The notes: generated by a model not told the origin, from the sequence alone. 64,000 bases of DNA from Chitinophagaceae bacterium (GCA_016704325.1 JADJAG010000005.1:475515-539514); one strand, 5' to 3'; counted from the stretch's first letter, positions 36,990 to 45,859 are shown. Program-made: numbers and translations.

Positions 36990-38273
36990 TTATTGTAAAG
37001 CGGCAATCAATGCTTTTGCTTTCAACATCGATTCCTCGTATTCTTTTTCCGGTATAGAATCATGAGTGATGGCGCTGCCTGTCTGAAATGACAAGTACCT
37101 GTTGTCACTATTGTACAACAAGCTTCTTATAACCACACAAAAATCGAAATCGCCATCAGGTGTAATATATCCTACCGTTCCTGAATACAATCCCCGCTTA
37201 GTCATTTCATATTCACTGATCAGTTGCATCGCTTTAATCTTTGGTGCACCTGTCATCGACCCCATGGGAAATGCATTCCGGATGGCATCCATAAAATGCA
37301 GGTGAGGGCTAAGTTCTGCACTGATGCTGGATACCATTTGATGCACCGTAGCGAAAGAATAGATTCCAAAAAGTTCATCTACTTTAACTGATCCGGGGAT
37401 GGCGCTTCGTGCAAGGTCATTACGAACCAGGTCCACTATCATTACATTTTCCGAACGCTCTTTAGGGTCGTTGCGCAGTTTATTTATGGTTGCCAAATCA
37501 CTTCCGGCATGCGCTCTTGCCAATGTTCCTTTCATTGGTTGTGAAAAAATGGTGTTTCCCAGTTTCCTGATAAAACGTTCCGGGCTTGCGGCAATAAGGT
37601 ACTTTCCTTCCTGTTTCAAAAAGGTGGCGAATGGAGCCGGATTGATGGCTGTAAGTTTGTTGAATAAACTTACCGGATCTGCATCATACGCTTCAGCATA
37701 AAATTCCTGGCAGAAGTTTACCTCATATACATCACCATCAACAATATGTTGCTGAAGTTTACCAATGCGGGAAAAATAGTCTTCCTTCTGCATCCTTAAT
37801 TTCAAATTTGCACTCTTTGCAGCAACTGCCGTGGAAAAATCAGTTGACAGGATGGATGCATATACTGAGTCAGGACTTTCAACTGATTCAATGGTCAACA
37901 GGTCTTTAGCGATCCGGATAACATGTTTTGGCCTGAAAAAATGTGCAATTGGAAATTGAACACCATCAATATGACCAGGATTATCAAATAGTACTCCCGG
38001 TTCAATTTCATTTTTTACATCGTAGGTGAGATAACCAAATAACCAGTCTTTATGCAAATCATGAAAGGCGGTTACAGAGGGAAAGATATTTTCCGGAGTG
38101 AAAGTCACTGCATCGAGGGTGTCAGCGGCCACGATATAGTCAGTATCTTCAGTAGGTTGCGAAAATTGATTGTGGTCAAGTACCACAGCGCAAGCAAAAT
38201 TCCCTGCCCAGGAAACCAGTTTTCGCTTCAGCAAACTGGTATCACCGGCAGGGAATGTTGCGGATTGCCGCAT
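36990..38273 (-). CDS. pabB: Aminodeoxychorismate/anthranilate synthase component I family protein
   Basis: Chorismate-binding enzyme, most likely component I of aminodeoxychorismate synthase in folate synthesis. The 427-aa protein has the chorismate fold motifs: VYEVNFCQEFYAEA, GKYLIAASPERFIRK, PMKGTLARA, DLVRNDLARSA and GSMTGAPKIKAMQLISEYE. It is shorter than TrpE (about 460-500 aa), and no trpG/pabA or pabC gene is adjacent, so the choice of pabB over trpE rests on length and overall pattern. I start at the ATG at 38273; the frame reaches a TTG at 38282. Confidence 0.88.
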   Translation of the reverse strand: MRQSATFPAGDTSLLKRKLVSWAGNFACAVVLDHNQFSQPTEDTDYIVAADTLDAVTFTPENIFPSVTAFHDLHKDWLFGYLTYDVKNEIEPGVLFDNPGHIDGVQFPIAHFFRPKHVIRIAKDLLTIESVESPDSVYASILSTDFSTAVAAKSANLKLRMQKEDYFSRIGKLQQHIVDGDVYEVNFCQEFYAEAYDADPVSLFNKLTAINPAPFATFLKQEGKYLIAASPERFIRKLGNTIFSQPMKGTLARAHAGSDLATINKLRNDPKERSENVMIVDLVRNDLARSAIPGSVKVDELFGIYSFATVHQMVSSISAELSPHLHFMDAIRNAFPMGSMTGAPKIKAMQLISEYEMTKRGLYSGTVGYITPDGDFDFCVVIRSLLYNSDNRYLSFQTGSAITHDSIPEKEYEESMLKAKALIAALQ

Positions 38274-38313
38274 GTAGGTCAATTTTGCCCGATCATAAAT
38301 GGGTGGTGCTTGG

Positions 38314-38342
38314 GGTGGCTCTTATAGGGTATCTAAGCCACC
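38314..38342. other. Hairpin in the gap upstream of pabB
   Basis: GGTGGCT at 38314 and AGCCACC at 38336 form a 7-bp stem with a 15-nt loop, 41 nt before the pabB start. It has no T run, so it is not a simple terminator; it could affect translation or transcription of pabB. Confidence 0.4.
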
Positions 38343-38363
38343 AGGTATTTTCCAGGAAGGCTA

Positions 38364-38756
38364 TCAAAAATCATCATCATCATCATCTGAAAATGTTTCA
38401 GTGAGATCATCTTCAATCTTAAAATCATCTTCCATTTTGAAATCATCATCATCTGCAAGATCATCTTTGCGTGATTTTTTCAAAGGCTGCAGGTCTTCCT
38501 CATCTCTCATAAATTCCTTCAGATCATCATCCATCTCATTACCTGCTTTCTTAGATATGCGAGAGCTGCCTCCTGAAGGTTTTACAGGTGGCTTCTTTCC
38601 GACAGCAGCCGGTTTCTTTGGCACAGCAGCAGGTACTGCTTTCTTAGGAGTTTCCTTTTTGGAAGCCGGACTTTTTGCTGTCACCTTTACAGCCTTTGCC
38701 GGTGCAACTTTTTTTACAGCGGATTTTGATGATGGTTTACTCTTTGATATTTTCAT
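38364..38756 (-). CDS. Lys/Pro/Ala-rich small protein with acidic tail
   Basis: A 130-aa low-complexity protein of strongly opposed charge. Residues 1-70 are Lys/Ala/Pro/Ser-rich (KKVAPAKAVKV, KKAVPAAVPKKPAAVGKKPP), like the tail of histone H1 or the Hc1-like and AlgP-like proteins of bacteria. Residues 75-130 are acidic (KDDLADDDDFKMEDDFKIED) and end in FSDDDDDDF. I recognise no catalytic motif. It is flanked by pabB (91 nt downstream) and purA on the same strand. A nucleic-acid-binding or scaffolding role is only a suggestion. The antisense 161-codon frame is a shadow of this repetitive sequence. Confidence 0.75.
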   Translation of the reverse strand: MKISKSKPSSKSAVKKVAPAKAVKVTAKSPASKKETPKKAVPAAVPKKPAAVGKKPPVKPSGGSSRISKKAGNEMDDDLKEFMRDEEDLQPLKKSRKDDLADDDDFKMEDDFKIEDDLTETFSDDDDDDF

Positions 38757-38940
38757 GCAGGTGAATTTAGGTCGTAAATTTTGAACTAAGTTTTGAGATT
38801 TTCAAATTTTTTGCAACGAAAAAAATAAAGCATTCAGGCTCCGGAAAAATACTCCCTTCTTTACTATTACTACGCAGGAAGCTAAGTTACCACTGCTTCC
38901 TTATTTAATGTGATAAATCGGGCGCATTGCATTATTGTTA

Positions 38941-40200
38941 TCAAAATGTTACCAGTTGATCCCGTCCTGCTCCGATTGAAACGATAGACACTCCGACATT
39001 AGTTTTATCATGTACATATTGCATGAAGTCATTTAATGAAGCAGGGAGGTCAGCAGCTGTTTTCATTGCATGGTCAGTCTTCCAGCCTTTCAGTGTGGTA
39101 TAGTTGGGCACAATTGGGGCAGCAGTAATATCGAAAGGGATTGACTTATGTTCATCACTTCCTATTGTATAAGATTCACAAACCTTTACTTCATCAAATA
39201 TATTCAGCACATCAGCTTTGGTGACTATTAATTTAGTAACACCGTTCAGCATGATCGTATAATTTACCGCAACCAGGTCTAACCAACCGCAACGCCGCGG
39301 CCTGCCTGTTACTGCACCAAACTCATGTCCGGCTTTGCGAAGATCTTCACCGGTGGCATCTGTAAGTTCAGTAGGAAATGGGCCGCCGCCTACTCTCGTA
39401 CAATATGCTTTGATGATACCCATTACATCACGGATTGCCGTGGGAGGAATTCCAAGTCCGGTGCAGGCTGCAGCAGAAATGGTGTTGGAAGAGGTGACAA
39501 ACGGGTAGGTCCCGAAATCAATATCCAGCATAGAACCCTGAGCGCCTTCTGCCAATACCAGCTTCCCTTCGCGCAACTTTTCATTAATAAAATATTCACC
39601 GGAAACAATATCAAGTGACCTGATATAATCTGCTGCTTCAAACCATTTTTTCTCCAGTTCGCCGGAATCACCTGCATAGTTATAAAGGCTAAGCAACTCA
39701 AGGTGTTTTTTCTTCAATTGTTCAAACTTCACTTTTAAATCAGGAGACTGCAAATCACCCACACGCAATCCATTTCTTCCTGTTTTATCCATATAGGCAG
39801 GGCCGATGCCTTTAAGCGTAGAGCCGATTTTTTCTTCACCCTTTGCTGCCTCAGAGGCTGCATCCAATAATCGGTGTGTTGGAACAATAAGATGTGCTTT
39901 TTGTGAAATCTTAAGCTTTTTGCGAAGGTTGATGCCAATCGCTTCCAGTTCTTTGGCTTCTTTAAGAAATTCTATCGGATCAATCACCACGCCGTTACCG
40001 ATCAGGTTACAGGGACGTTCACAAAATACTCCGGATGGAATTGTACGTAATACAATTCGCTTGCCCTCAATGTTTAAAGTATGGCCTGCATTCGGGCCAC
40101 CTTGAAAGCGTGCCACCACATCATAATTTGGCGCAAGAAAATCCACGATTTTCCCTTTACCCTCATCGCCCCATTGTAAGCCAAGCAACACATCAACCAT
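38941..40200 (-). CDS. purA: Adenylosuccinate synthetase
   Basis: Joins IMP and aspartate with GTP to give adenylosuccinate in AMP synthesis. The 419-aa protein has the N-terminal GLQWGDEGKGKIVDFLAPNYDVVARFQGGPNAGHT, GIGPAYMDKTGRNGLRVGDL, the EGAQGSMLDIDFGTYPFVTSSN motif and GRPRRCGWLD with VGVSIVSIGAGRDQLVTF at the C-terminus. The start is the ATG at 40200. It is on the same strand as the STAS/Fur genes, 58 nt downstream, but has its own promoter-like site. Confidence 0.96.
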   Translation of the reverse strand: MVDVLLGLQWGDEGKGKIVDFLAPNYDVVARFQGGPNAGHTLNIEGKRIVLRTIPSGVFCERPCNLIGNGVVIDPIEFLKEAKELEAIGINLRKKLKISQKAHLIVPTHRLLDAASEAAKGEEKIGSTLKGIGPAYMDKTGRNGLRVGDLQSPDLKVKFEQLKKKHLELLSLYNYAGDSGELEKKWFEAADYIRSLDIVSGEYFINEKLREGKLVLAEGAQGSMLDIDFGTYPFVTSSNTISAAACTGLGIPPTAIRDVMGIIKAYCTRVGGGPFPTELTDATGEDLRKAGHEFGAVTGRPRRCGWLDLVAVNYTIMLNGVTKLIVTKADVLNIFDEVKVCESYTIGSDEHKSIPFDITAAPIVPNYTTLKGWKTDHAMKTAADLPASLNDFMQYVHDKTNVGVSIVSIGAGRDQLVTF

Positions 40201-40234
40201 AGTCTATTCAGTTAAATTTTTTAATTAATGATTG

Positions 40235-40242
40235 CAAATGTA
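40235..40242 (-). promoter_or_regulatory. Candidate -7 element for purA
   Basis: The minus strand reads TACATTTG, matching TAnnTTTG, 34 nt before the purA start. No TTG is present at the normal -33 spacing. Confidence 0.45.
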
Positions 40243-40258
40243 AAATATCAGACAATAC

Positions 40259-40612
40259 TTAGTTGTTACTTGCCTTGTTTAATAAATCAATGGCATCCGA
40301 CGTGCGGCCTGTTATTTTGAAATAGGATTCCAGTCGCGTCATGGCAAGCAGTTTTTTCAGTTGGTCGGAAACGTTGCACAGTACAAGTTCCCCGCCTTGT
40401 TCTGCTATTTTATTCTTCGATGAAACCAGGAAATTGAGGCAAGCGCTGTTTACAAATTCAAGACTCTTCAGGTCAAAGACGAATTTCTTTTCATTGCCAG
40501 CCAGGTCTGCTGATATCCGGTCTCGAATCTTAGCTGTTTGCTGCTCATTCATCAGTCTGCCTTCCAGCATCAGGATAATGGCCTGACCTACTATTTGCAC
40601 ATTGTATTGCAT
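40259..40612 (-). CDS. STAS-domain anti-sigma-factor antagonist-like protein
   Basis: A 117-aa STAS-domain protein of the SpoIIAA/RsbV type, which in other bacteria binds an anti-sigma kinase and is switched by serine phosphorylation. Seen: one complete STAS fold, with QYNVQIVGQAIILMLEGRLM at the start and FDLKSLEFVNSACLNFLVSSKNKI, where NSACLN holds the serine position. Its start codon overlaps the stop codon of the Fur gene by one base (TAATG), so the two are translationally linked. No RsbW-type kinase is adjacent; a role in partner switching is inferred. Confidence 0.88.
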   Translation of the reverse strand: MQYNVQIVGQAIILMLEGRLMNEQQTAKIRDRISADLAGNEKKFVFDLKSLEFVNSACLNFLVSSKNKIAEQGGELVLCNVSDQLKKLLAMTRLESYFKITGRTSDAIDLLNKASNN

Positions 40613-41148
40613 TATACCAATTGCTTTTTTGAAACCTGTATATTCTTTTTGCCTTTCCTGCTTTCAGCCGGCGAATCAACAATTGCTTTATTCATTCGGT
40701 CTTTGATTTCACATCCCCTGCAATGGCCGTAAAGAATCAACGAATGATAGGGGATGTCGAAATGAAGCAGATCTCCCATGCGGGTAGTGATCTGATGAAT
40801 TCTAGGATCGCAAAACTCCAATACCTTATTGCAATCCAGGCAAATCAGGTGATCATGCTGCCGAAAGCCATACGATTTTTCATACCGTGCCAGGTTATTG
40901 CCAAATTGATGCCTGGTTATCAAATCACATTCCTGCAAAATGTCCAGTGTATTATAAACGGTTGCCCGGCTTACATTGTACTTCTTTTGTTTCATCTCCA
41001 CAAAAAGCGATTCGGCATCGAAATGATCATTCCTTGAATACACAGCTTCCAGAATGGCAAAACGTTCCGTTGTTTTCCTTAGTTGATGCTTTTCCAGGTA
41101 GTCGGAAAAAAGTTGTTGCACCTGCTGAAGTAATTCTTCCTGTTTCAT
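40612..41148 (-). CDS. Fur-family transcriptional regulator
   Basis: A 178-aa metal-responsive repressor of the Fur/PerR/Zur group. Seen: winged-helix N-terminal half (RKTTERFAILEAVYSRNDHFDAESLFVEMKQKKYNVSRATVYNTLDILQECDLI), then HDHLICLDCNKVLEFCDP with the CxxC, His-rich metal-binding region, and a second CxxC (HCRGCEI) near the C-terminus. It is longer than the usual 140-150 aa because of a basic C-terminal tail. A near-perfect promoter lies upstream. Which metal or peroxide it senses cannot be told from sequence alone. Confidence 0.92.
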   Translation of the reverse strand: MKQEELLQQVQQLFSDYLEKHQLRKTTERFAILEAVYSRNDHFDAESLFVEMKQKKYNVSRATVYNTLDILQECDLITRHQFGNNLARYEKSYGFRQHDHLICLDCNKVLEFCDPRIHQITTRMGDLLHFDIPYHSLILYGHCRGCEIKDRMNKAIVDSPAESRKGKKNIQVSKKQLV

Positions 41149-41164
41149 TTTAACATTGAAAAGA

Positions 41165-41196
41165 CAAACCTAAGGTAAAACAAAGCATTCGGCAAA
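41165..41196 (-). promoter_or_regulatory. Near-perfect promoter of the Fur-STAS operon
   Basis: Minus strand TTTG (41193-41196), a 20-nt spacer and TAGGTTTG (41165-41172) match the Bacteroidota consensus. Transcription would start about 10 nt before the ATG at 41148. Confidence 0.75.
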
Positions 41197-41303
41197 TAGC
41201 AATTGTTAAATAGTGGAAATGAGCCGTTGGAACGGTAATTAGAGAAGACAGCATGCTGGCTTTACCGGATCTCCTTTAGCTTTGACTGAAGGAGGAAGTA
41301 AAA

Positions 41304-41399
41304 ATGAACCGAGGAAAAGATGCAATTTTGTCTGACAGGCTAACCAGGAATCGAAAGCGTTTGAACCCTAATGCACCTGAACACAGGCATGAGTCCTGA
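41304..41399 (+). CDS. Candidate small basic peptide, 31 codons
   Basis: A short reading frame whose ATG is preceded by AAGGAGG at 7-8 nt, an unusually good ribosome-binding site for this phylum. It would encode a basic peptide rich in Arg and Asn (MNRGKDAILSDRLTRNRKRL at the start). I do not recognise it. There is no consensus promoter close by. It might be a real small gene or chance; the ribosome site is the only positive evidence. Confidence 0.3.
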   Translation: MNRGKDAILSDRLTRNRKRLNPNAPEHRHES

Positions 41400-41482
41400 T
41401 CAAAAAATTCCTTTAATTTCACCTGTTAGCCTTCACCCAATTAAATTACAGTAGCCGATAAATGCAACATGCAGGATTGGAA

Positions 41483-42388
41483 TTATACTTTTTCAAAAAC
41501 CAACCGATAGTGATCCATAATTTCTCTTTCAAAGCAAACACGGTTTGGACTGACCTTAAATACCGCTACCTGATGTCGGAATTCACTGCTGCTTAGATAT
41601 TTCGGAATAAGAGATGCATACAACAAGTACTTTTTCAGACTGAAGGACCTGAATTTTTTTCTCCATTGTCCGATAGTTTCTATGTAATCAAGCCGGCCAC
41701 TGCTTTTGGAAATCAATTTAAAATGTGGGGCGGCATTTTTCTCCACCATCTCCGGACCATAAGGCAACCAACTTCCCGGAAATTCCTTTACCATAAGTGC
41801 CAGTACATATGAATCGGAATTCTTATCGGCATTGATGTCAATTTTATCAAAGGGCAGCATATTCTTACTGAAAGTCATGGTTTGCATATAGAATCGCCCG
41901 CCAACAGGTAACAGGTCGCTGATAGTTTTGAAAAAGTCGCTGTATACTTTTTCCTGCTTGCCTTCCTGCCATTCTTCTACTGAACAGAAGTGCTCCAGTC
42001 CACCGATGCAGGTGATGGCATCAAAAGTTCCAAAGTCTGCAGGAGAAACATACCGGCAGTCTTTTACTATAACATTAAGTCCGTTCATGCGGCATGCAGC
42101 CGCCTGTCCTTCGGATAATGTAAGGCCAATACTTTCTGCTTTGCGTTCTTCGACAATAAAACGTGAGAATGGTCCCCATCCGCAAGCCATGTCGAGCACT
42201 TTGGAGCCGGCAGTAATTTTTAAGCTATCTGCAATAAACACATGCTTTGCTTTTTGCGCCTGTTCAAGTGATAATGAAAAATCGCCATCATATTTTGCGC
42301 CGCTGTAGTCGCCGGTTTCCCCGACACTTAATCTGAAAAGTTTGTCAATGGTTGTGTAGGTAAAATCTAAATCTTTCTTATTTGCCAT
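41483..42388 (-). CDS. Cyclopropane-fatty-acyl-phospholipid synthase-type SAM methyltransferase
   Basis: A 301-aa class I methyltransferase of the CFA-synthase/mycolic acid methyltransferase group. Seen: SAM motif I KVLDMACGWGPFSRFIVEE, motif II GLTLSEGQAAACRM, DAITCIGGLEHF and GGRFYMQTMTFSKN. The N-terminal helical domain of true CFA synthases is reduced, so the substrate (membrane lipid, quinone or other) is uncertain. The start is the ATG at 42388. A 15-bp palindrome lies about 40-50 nt upstream and may be an operator. Confidence 0.82.
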   Translation of the reverse strand: MANKKDLDFTYTTIDKLFRLSVGETGDYSGAKYDGDFSLSLEQAQKAKHVFIADSLKITAGSKVLDMACGWGPFSRFIVEERKAESIGLTLSEGQAAACRMNGLNVIVKDCRYVSPADFGTFDAITCIGGLEHFCSVEEWQEGKQEKVYSDFFKTISDLLPVGGRFYMQTMTFSKNMLPFDKIDINADKNSDSYVLALMVKEFPGSWLPYGPEMVEKNAAPHFKLISKSSGRLDYIETIGQWRKKFRSFSLKKYLLYASLIPKYLSSSEFRHQVAVFKVSPNRVCFEREIMDHYRLVFEKV

Positions 42389-42425
42389 TTTTGTTATTAA
42401 AGGTTAGCGTGGTTTTTTTGCACGG

Positions 42426-42440
42426 ATTGGACCGTCCAAT
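42426..42440. promoter_or_regulatory. 15-bp palindrome upstream of the methyltransferase gene
   Basis: ATTGGACCGTCCAAT has 7-nt arms around a single central base. Such short, near-symmetric palindromes are typical of TetR- or LacI-type operators. It lies 38-52 nt before the methyltransferase start. No regulator gene of these families is in the window. Confidence 0.45.
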
Positions 42441-42675
42441 TATTTCGTTTTGAGGTGTTATGGAAGTTTTCGCCGGAACAGCTATCAGCTAAATGGCTGA
42501 ATGAAGTGAGCAAAATAATAACGTGTAAACTTACAAATATTTTATTTGTGCTGCCGGGACAGTGTAGTTAAAGGAGTTGAGAACATGAATTTTGTATACT
42601 AAATCACGGCTTGCAGCAAAGCTTTTTGACACGTGAGTAGCTGCTGCCATTGTAAGTAAATGGCAGCATTTACAA

Positions 42676-44943
42676 TCAGGCTGCAATGTGTGCTTCTTCG
42701 AAACGTGTAACTGATAATATGCCATCAAGCTGGCGCAGTTTATCCATTAATTCTGTAAGGTGAAAAGTGTCTTTCACAAACACTTTGATGATTCCTTCAA
42801 AGATTCCGTCTTTCGTATCAATGGTTATTGATTGCATGTTGACTTTCAGATCGCCGGATATGACATTCGTAATTTTTTGCATGACACCTACATCATCTAT
42901 GCCCGTAATTTTTAGTCCGGTCAGAAATGCAATCTGATGTTGTTTGGTCCATTTAGTTCTAACGATATCATAACCATATTTGGAAATAGCGTTGATTGCT
43001 TTCGGGCAATTGGTTCGGTGAATCTCTATCTCCTTATTCTTATTGACATATCCGAAAACATCATCTCCCGGAATGGGCTTACAGCATCCGGCAAGATTAT
43101 AGTCGACCGTTTCAGCGCCATCACCAAAAACAAATAAGCTGGCATTGGAAACCAGCTTGTTTTTTATGGCAAGTTCCATATTCTGGTCAGTAGTTTTTGA
43201 TTCATCTTTCAATTCAATATTGTCGCCAACCCGCACAAAATTATCCATATCAGTAAACTTGAAATTGCCCACACTGATGCTGTAAAAGAGATCATTCACT
43301 GCAGGTATTTTGTAAAAATCGAGCACCTTGTTAAGGTTGTGTGTATTAAAGGCTACCTTCTTTTCACGGAAGATATTCTCCAGTGCTTTTTTGCCTATTT
43401 CCACCATGCGCTTTCGTTCCGCTTTCAACACATTTTTTATTCCCGACTTAGCTTTGGCAGTAACTACATATTGTAGCCAGTCTTCTGCCGGTTTTTGTTT
43501 TTTGGAGCTTAGTATTTCCACCTGGTCGCCGTTAGTTAGACAATAGCTGATGGGAACAATTTTATGGTTCACTTTCGCACCAATGCAGCGTTGTCCGATA
43601 TCGGAATGAATTTCAAATGCGAAGTCGAGCACAGATGCTTTGGCAGGCAGAATCTTCAGCTCACCTTTGGGTGTAAATACATAAATCTCTTCGGCAAAAA
43701 GACTTAGCTTGAAGTCATCAATAAAATCCAGTGTATTCGTATCCGGATTTTCCAGCAGTTCGCGTATTTTCTTCAACCATTCATCTATGGAGGTATCGGA
43801 TGTCTGTTTCTCCTTGTATTTATAATGCGCTGCATACCCCTTCTCTGCAATTTCATTCATCCTTTCCGTTCTGATCTGCACCTCTACCCAATTGCCTGCC
43901 GGCCCCATCACAGTAGTGTGCAACGCTTCATATCCATTCGCTTTTGGATTGGAAATCCAGTCGCGAAGCCGGTCAGGATTTGGACGATATGAATCGGTCA
44001 CTATGGAATAGACCCGCCAACAATCCGTCTTTTCATTTTCTTCCGAAGTCTTGATGATAATACGAATAGCAAATTTATCGTATACTTCTTCAAACGGAAT
44101 GCTTTGTTCGCGCATTTTTCGCCAGATGGAATAAACAGTCTTAAGGCGACCATAGATCTGGAATTTGAAATCCAGGCTGGTCATTTCTTCTTTTATAGGC
44201 TTGATGAATTCCGATATCAGCCTGTTGCGCTCTTTCTTAGATTCAATTATCTTATCCGAGATCTGTTTATATATTTTCGGCTCGCTGTACTTCATCGCAA
44301 GGTCTTCCAGTTCCGATTTAATCTCAAACAAACCCAGCCGGTGTGCCAGCGGAACGTAGAGGTAAATGGTTTCCGAGGCGATCTTCAGCTGCTTATTCCG
44401 CGGCATAGCATCCATGGTGCGCATATTGTGCAGCCGGTCAGCAAGCTTAATCAGAATCACTCTCACATCTTTGGAGAGTGTAACCATAATCTTACGAATA
44501 TTTTCGGCCTGGATAAAACCGTGTACGTCAAATATGACAGAGATCTTGGTAAGGCCTTCAATAATTTCGGCTATAGGCTTGCCAAACTCCCTCTCTATAT
44601 CTTCCAGCGTTACTTCCGTATCTTCTACCGTATCGTGTAATAATGCGCAGATAACACCTACGGCACCAATGCCGATTTCGCTGGCTACAATTTGTGCAAC
44701 AGCCAGGGGATGGAGGATATAAGGTTCCCCTGATTTTCTGCGAATATCCTTATGTGCATCATAGGATATTTCGAACGCCAGGCGAATAAGTTTGCGGTCG
44801 CCCCGCTGTAGTTGTGGTTTTAATGCCTGCAAAAGCCTGCGGTATTGATGCAGGATTTCCTTCTTTTCATGCTCCTGTATCGAAATAGTCGGTTTATCGA
44901 CTGTGGTTCTTGTTTCTGTCGTTTTCATCTTTTCTTCACTCAT
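42676..44943 (-). CDS. Bifunctional (p)ppGpp synthetase/hydrolase (RSH)
   Basis: RelA/SpoT homologue that makes and degrades (p)ppGpp in the stringent response. I start it at the ATG at 44943 (755 aa); the frame runs on upstream, but without homologous sequence. Domains in order: HD hydrolase (YILHPLAVAQIVA, LLHDTVEDT near residue 103), synthetase (GRLKTVYSIWRKM, VYDKFAIRI, NPKANGYEALHTTVMGP), TGS (EIYVFTPKGELKILPAKASVLDFAFEIHSDIG), and a C-terminal ACT domain (ITGIDDVGVMQKITNVISGDLKVNMQSI). Both catalytic halves look intact. It is divergent from the NarL-type regulator. Confidence 0.95.
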   Translation of the reverse strand: MSEEKMKTTETRTTVDKPTISIQEHEKKEILHQYRRLLQALKPQLQRGDRKLIRLAFEISYDAHKDIRRKSGEPYILHPLAVAQIVASEIGIGAVGVICALLHDTVEDTEVTLEDIEREFGKPIAEIIEGLTKISVIFDVHGFIQAENIRKIMVTLSKDVRVILIKLADRLHNMRTMDAMPRNKQLKIASETIYLYVPLAHRLGLFEIKSELEDLAMKYSEPKIYKQISDKIIESKKERNRLISEFIKPIKEEMTSLDFKFQIYGRLKTVYSIWRKMREQSIPFEEVYDKFAIRIIIKTSEENEKTDCWRVYSIVTDSYRPNPDRLRDWISNPKANGYEALHTTVMGPAGNWVEVQIRTERMNEIAEKGYAAHYKYKEKQTSDTSIDEWLKKIRELLENPDTNTLDFIDDFKLSLFAEEIYVFTPKGELKILPAKASVLDFAFEIHSDIGQRCIGAKVNHKIVPISYCLTNGDQVEILSSKKQKPAEDWLQYVVTAKAKSGIKNVLKAERKRMVEIGKKALENIFREKKVAFNTHNLNKVLDFYKIPAVNDLFYSISVGNFKFTDMDNFVRVGDNIELKDESKTTDQNMELAIKNKLVSNASLFVFGDGAETVDYNLAGCCKPIPGDDVFGYVNKNKEIEIHRTNCPKAINAISKYGYDIVRTKWTKQHQIAFLTGLKITGIDDVGVMQKITNVISGDLKVNMQSITIDTKDGIFEGIIKVFVKDTFHLTELMDKLRQLDGILSVTRFEEAHIAA

Positions 44944-45152
44944 GGGAAATTGCCAATGGCTTCCGGGACTGTTCGTTTTTATTGTTAGCGAAGTAAATCT
45001 AAGAAACACCAGTGATATAACTATGGAATCTTTAAGTTGCAGCAATTGCTCAGGCAACAATCCCGTTTACACATCTAGCTGTCTTGAAACCTGTTGAAAA
45101 TGAAACCAAAAAAAATGAAGGTAAAATTCGAAACTCTTGCTAATTTGCAGCT

Positions 45153-45815
45153 ATGAAAAACAAAATTAAGATCGTAATAGCTGATGATCACCAGATTTTT
45201 ATTGAAGGGATTAAATCACTCATTAAAGATTCTGAAAAAGTTTTGCTGGTAGGTGAGGCCAGGGATGGCGAAACACTTCTGCACGTACTAAAAGCAAAAA
45301 ATCCTGATGTAGTACTCATGGATGTCAATATGCCAAAGATGAGCGGCATTGAGGCAAGTAAAAAGATCAGGTTGCTTTTTCCTGATATCAAGATACTGGG
45401 TCTTACGATGTCGGACGATGCTGACTCCGTTTCTGAAATGATGCGTGCCGGGGCCTTGGGTTACCTGCTGAAAACCACAAGTAAAGCGGAACTTATCAGC
45501 GCGATAGTACATGTGAATAATGGAGAGAAATACCTGAGTGCGGAGATGTCGATGAAGTTGATTGAAAAAATGTTTGATGACAATGAAAAGGAGGAGGTGG
45601 AACGCATTCCCAGGAAGGCAGATATTACTAAGCGTGAATTAGATATCGTGCGTCTGATTGCCCAGGAAATGACCAATGTAGAGATCGCCAAGAAATTGAA
45701 TAACAGCCCAATGACCATTATTACGCATCGTAAAAATTTACTGAGGAAACTGGGCGTAAAAAACACAGCCGGATTAGTGAAATATGCAGTAATGAATGGT
45801 TTGCTGGAGTCTTAG
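45153..45815 (+). CDS. NarL/FixJ-type response regulator, orphan
   Basis: A 220-aa regulator with an N-terminal receiver (VIADDHQIFIEGIK, phospho-acceptor Asp in DVVLMDVNMPKMSG, Thr in ILGLTMSDDAD, Lys in GYLLKTTSK) and a C-terminal LuxR-type helix-turn-helix (DITKRELDIVRLIAQEMTNVEIAKKLNNSPMTIITHRKNLLRKLG). No histidine kinase is adjacent. In Bacteroidota such proteins are often orphan and use distant or hybrid kinases. It has a strong terminator downstream. Targets unknown. Confidence 0.9.
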   Translation: MKNKIKIVIADDHQIFIEGIKSLIKDSEKVLLVGEARDGETLLHVLKAKNPDVVLMDVNMPKMSGIEASKKIRLLFPDIKILGLTMSDDADSVSEMMRAGALGYLLKTTSKAELISAIVHVNNGEKYLSAEMSMKLIEKMFDDNEKEEVERIPRKADITKRELDIVRLIAQEMTNVEIAKKLNNSPMTIITHRKNLLRKLGVKNTAGLVKYAVMNGLLES

Positions 45816-45859
45816 TTGTTGGACTATAATTTTTCAGGAAATCTTTTAACTGTTGCAAC

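Larger units (their letters stand above)
41149..41482. other. Intergenic stretch between the Fur operon and the methyltransferase gene
   Basis: 334 bases hold the Fur-STAS promoter and a candidate 31-codon reading frame at 41304-41399 with an unusually good Shine-Dalgarno sequence. I see nothing else. Confidence 0.6.

Noticed and set aside
38299..38784. 161-codon plus-strand frame, Ser-rich
   Set aside because: It is the antisense shadow of the low-complexity charged protein gene; long runs of Ser arise from the complement of Asp-rich codons.
44104..44640. 178-codon frame antisense to the RSH gene
   Set aside because: It lies wholly inside a well-supported gene, has no start context or recognisable motif.
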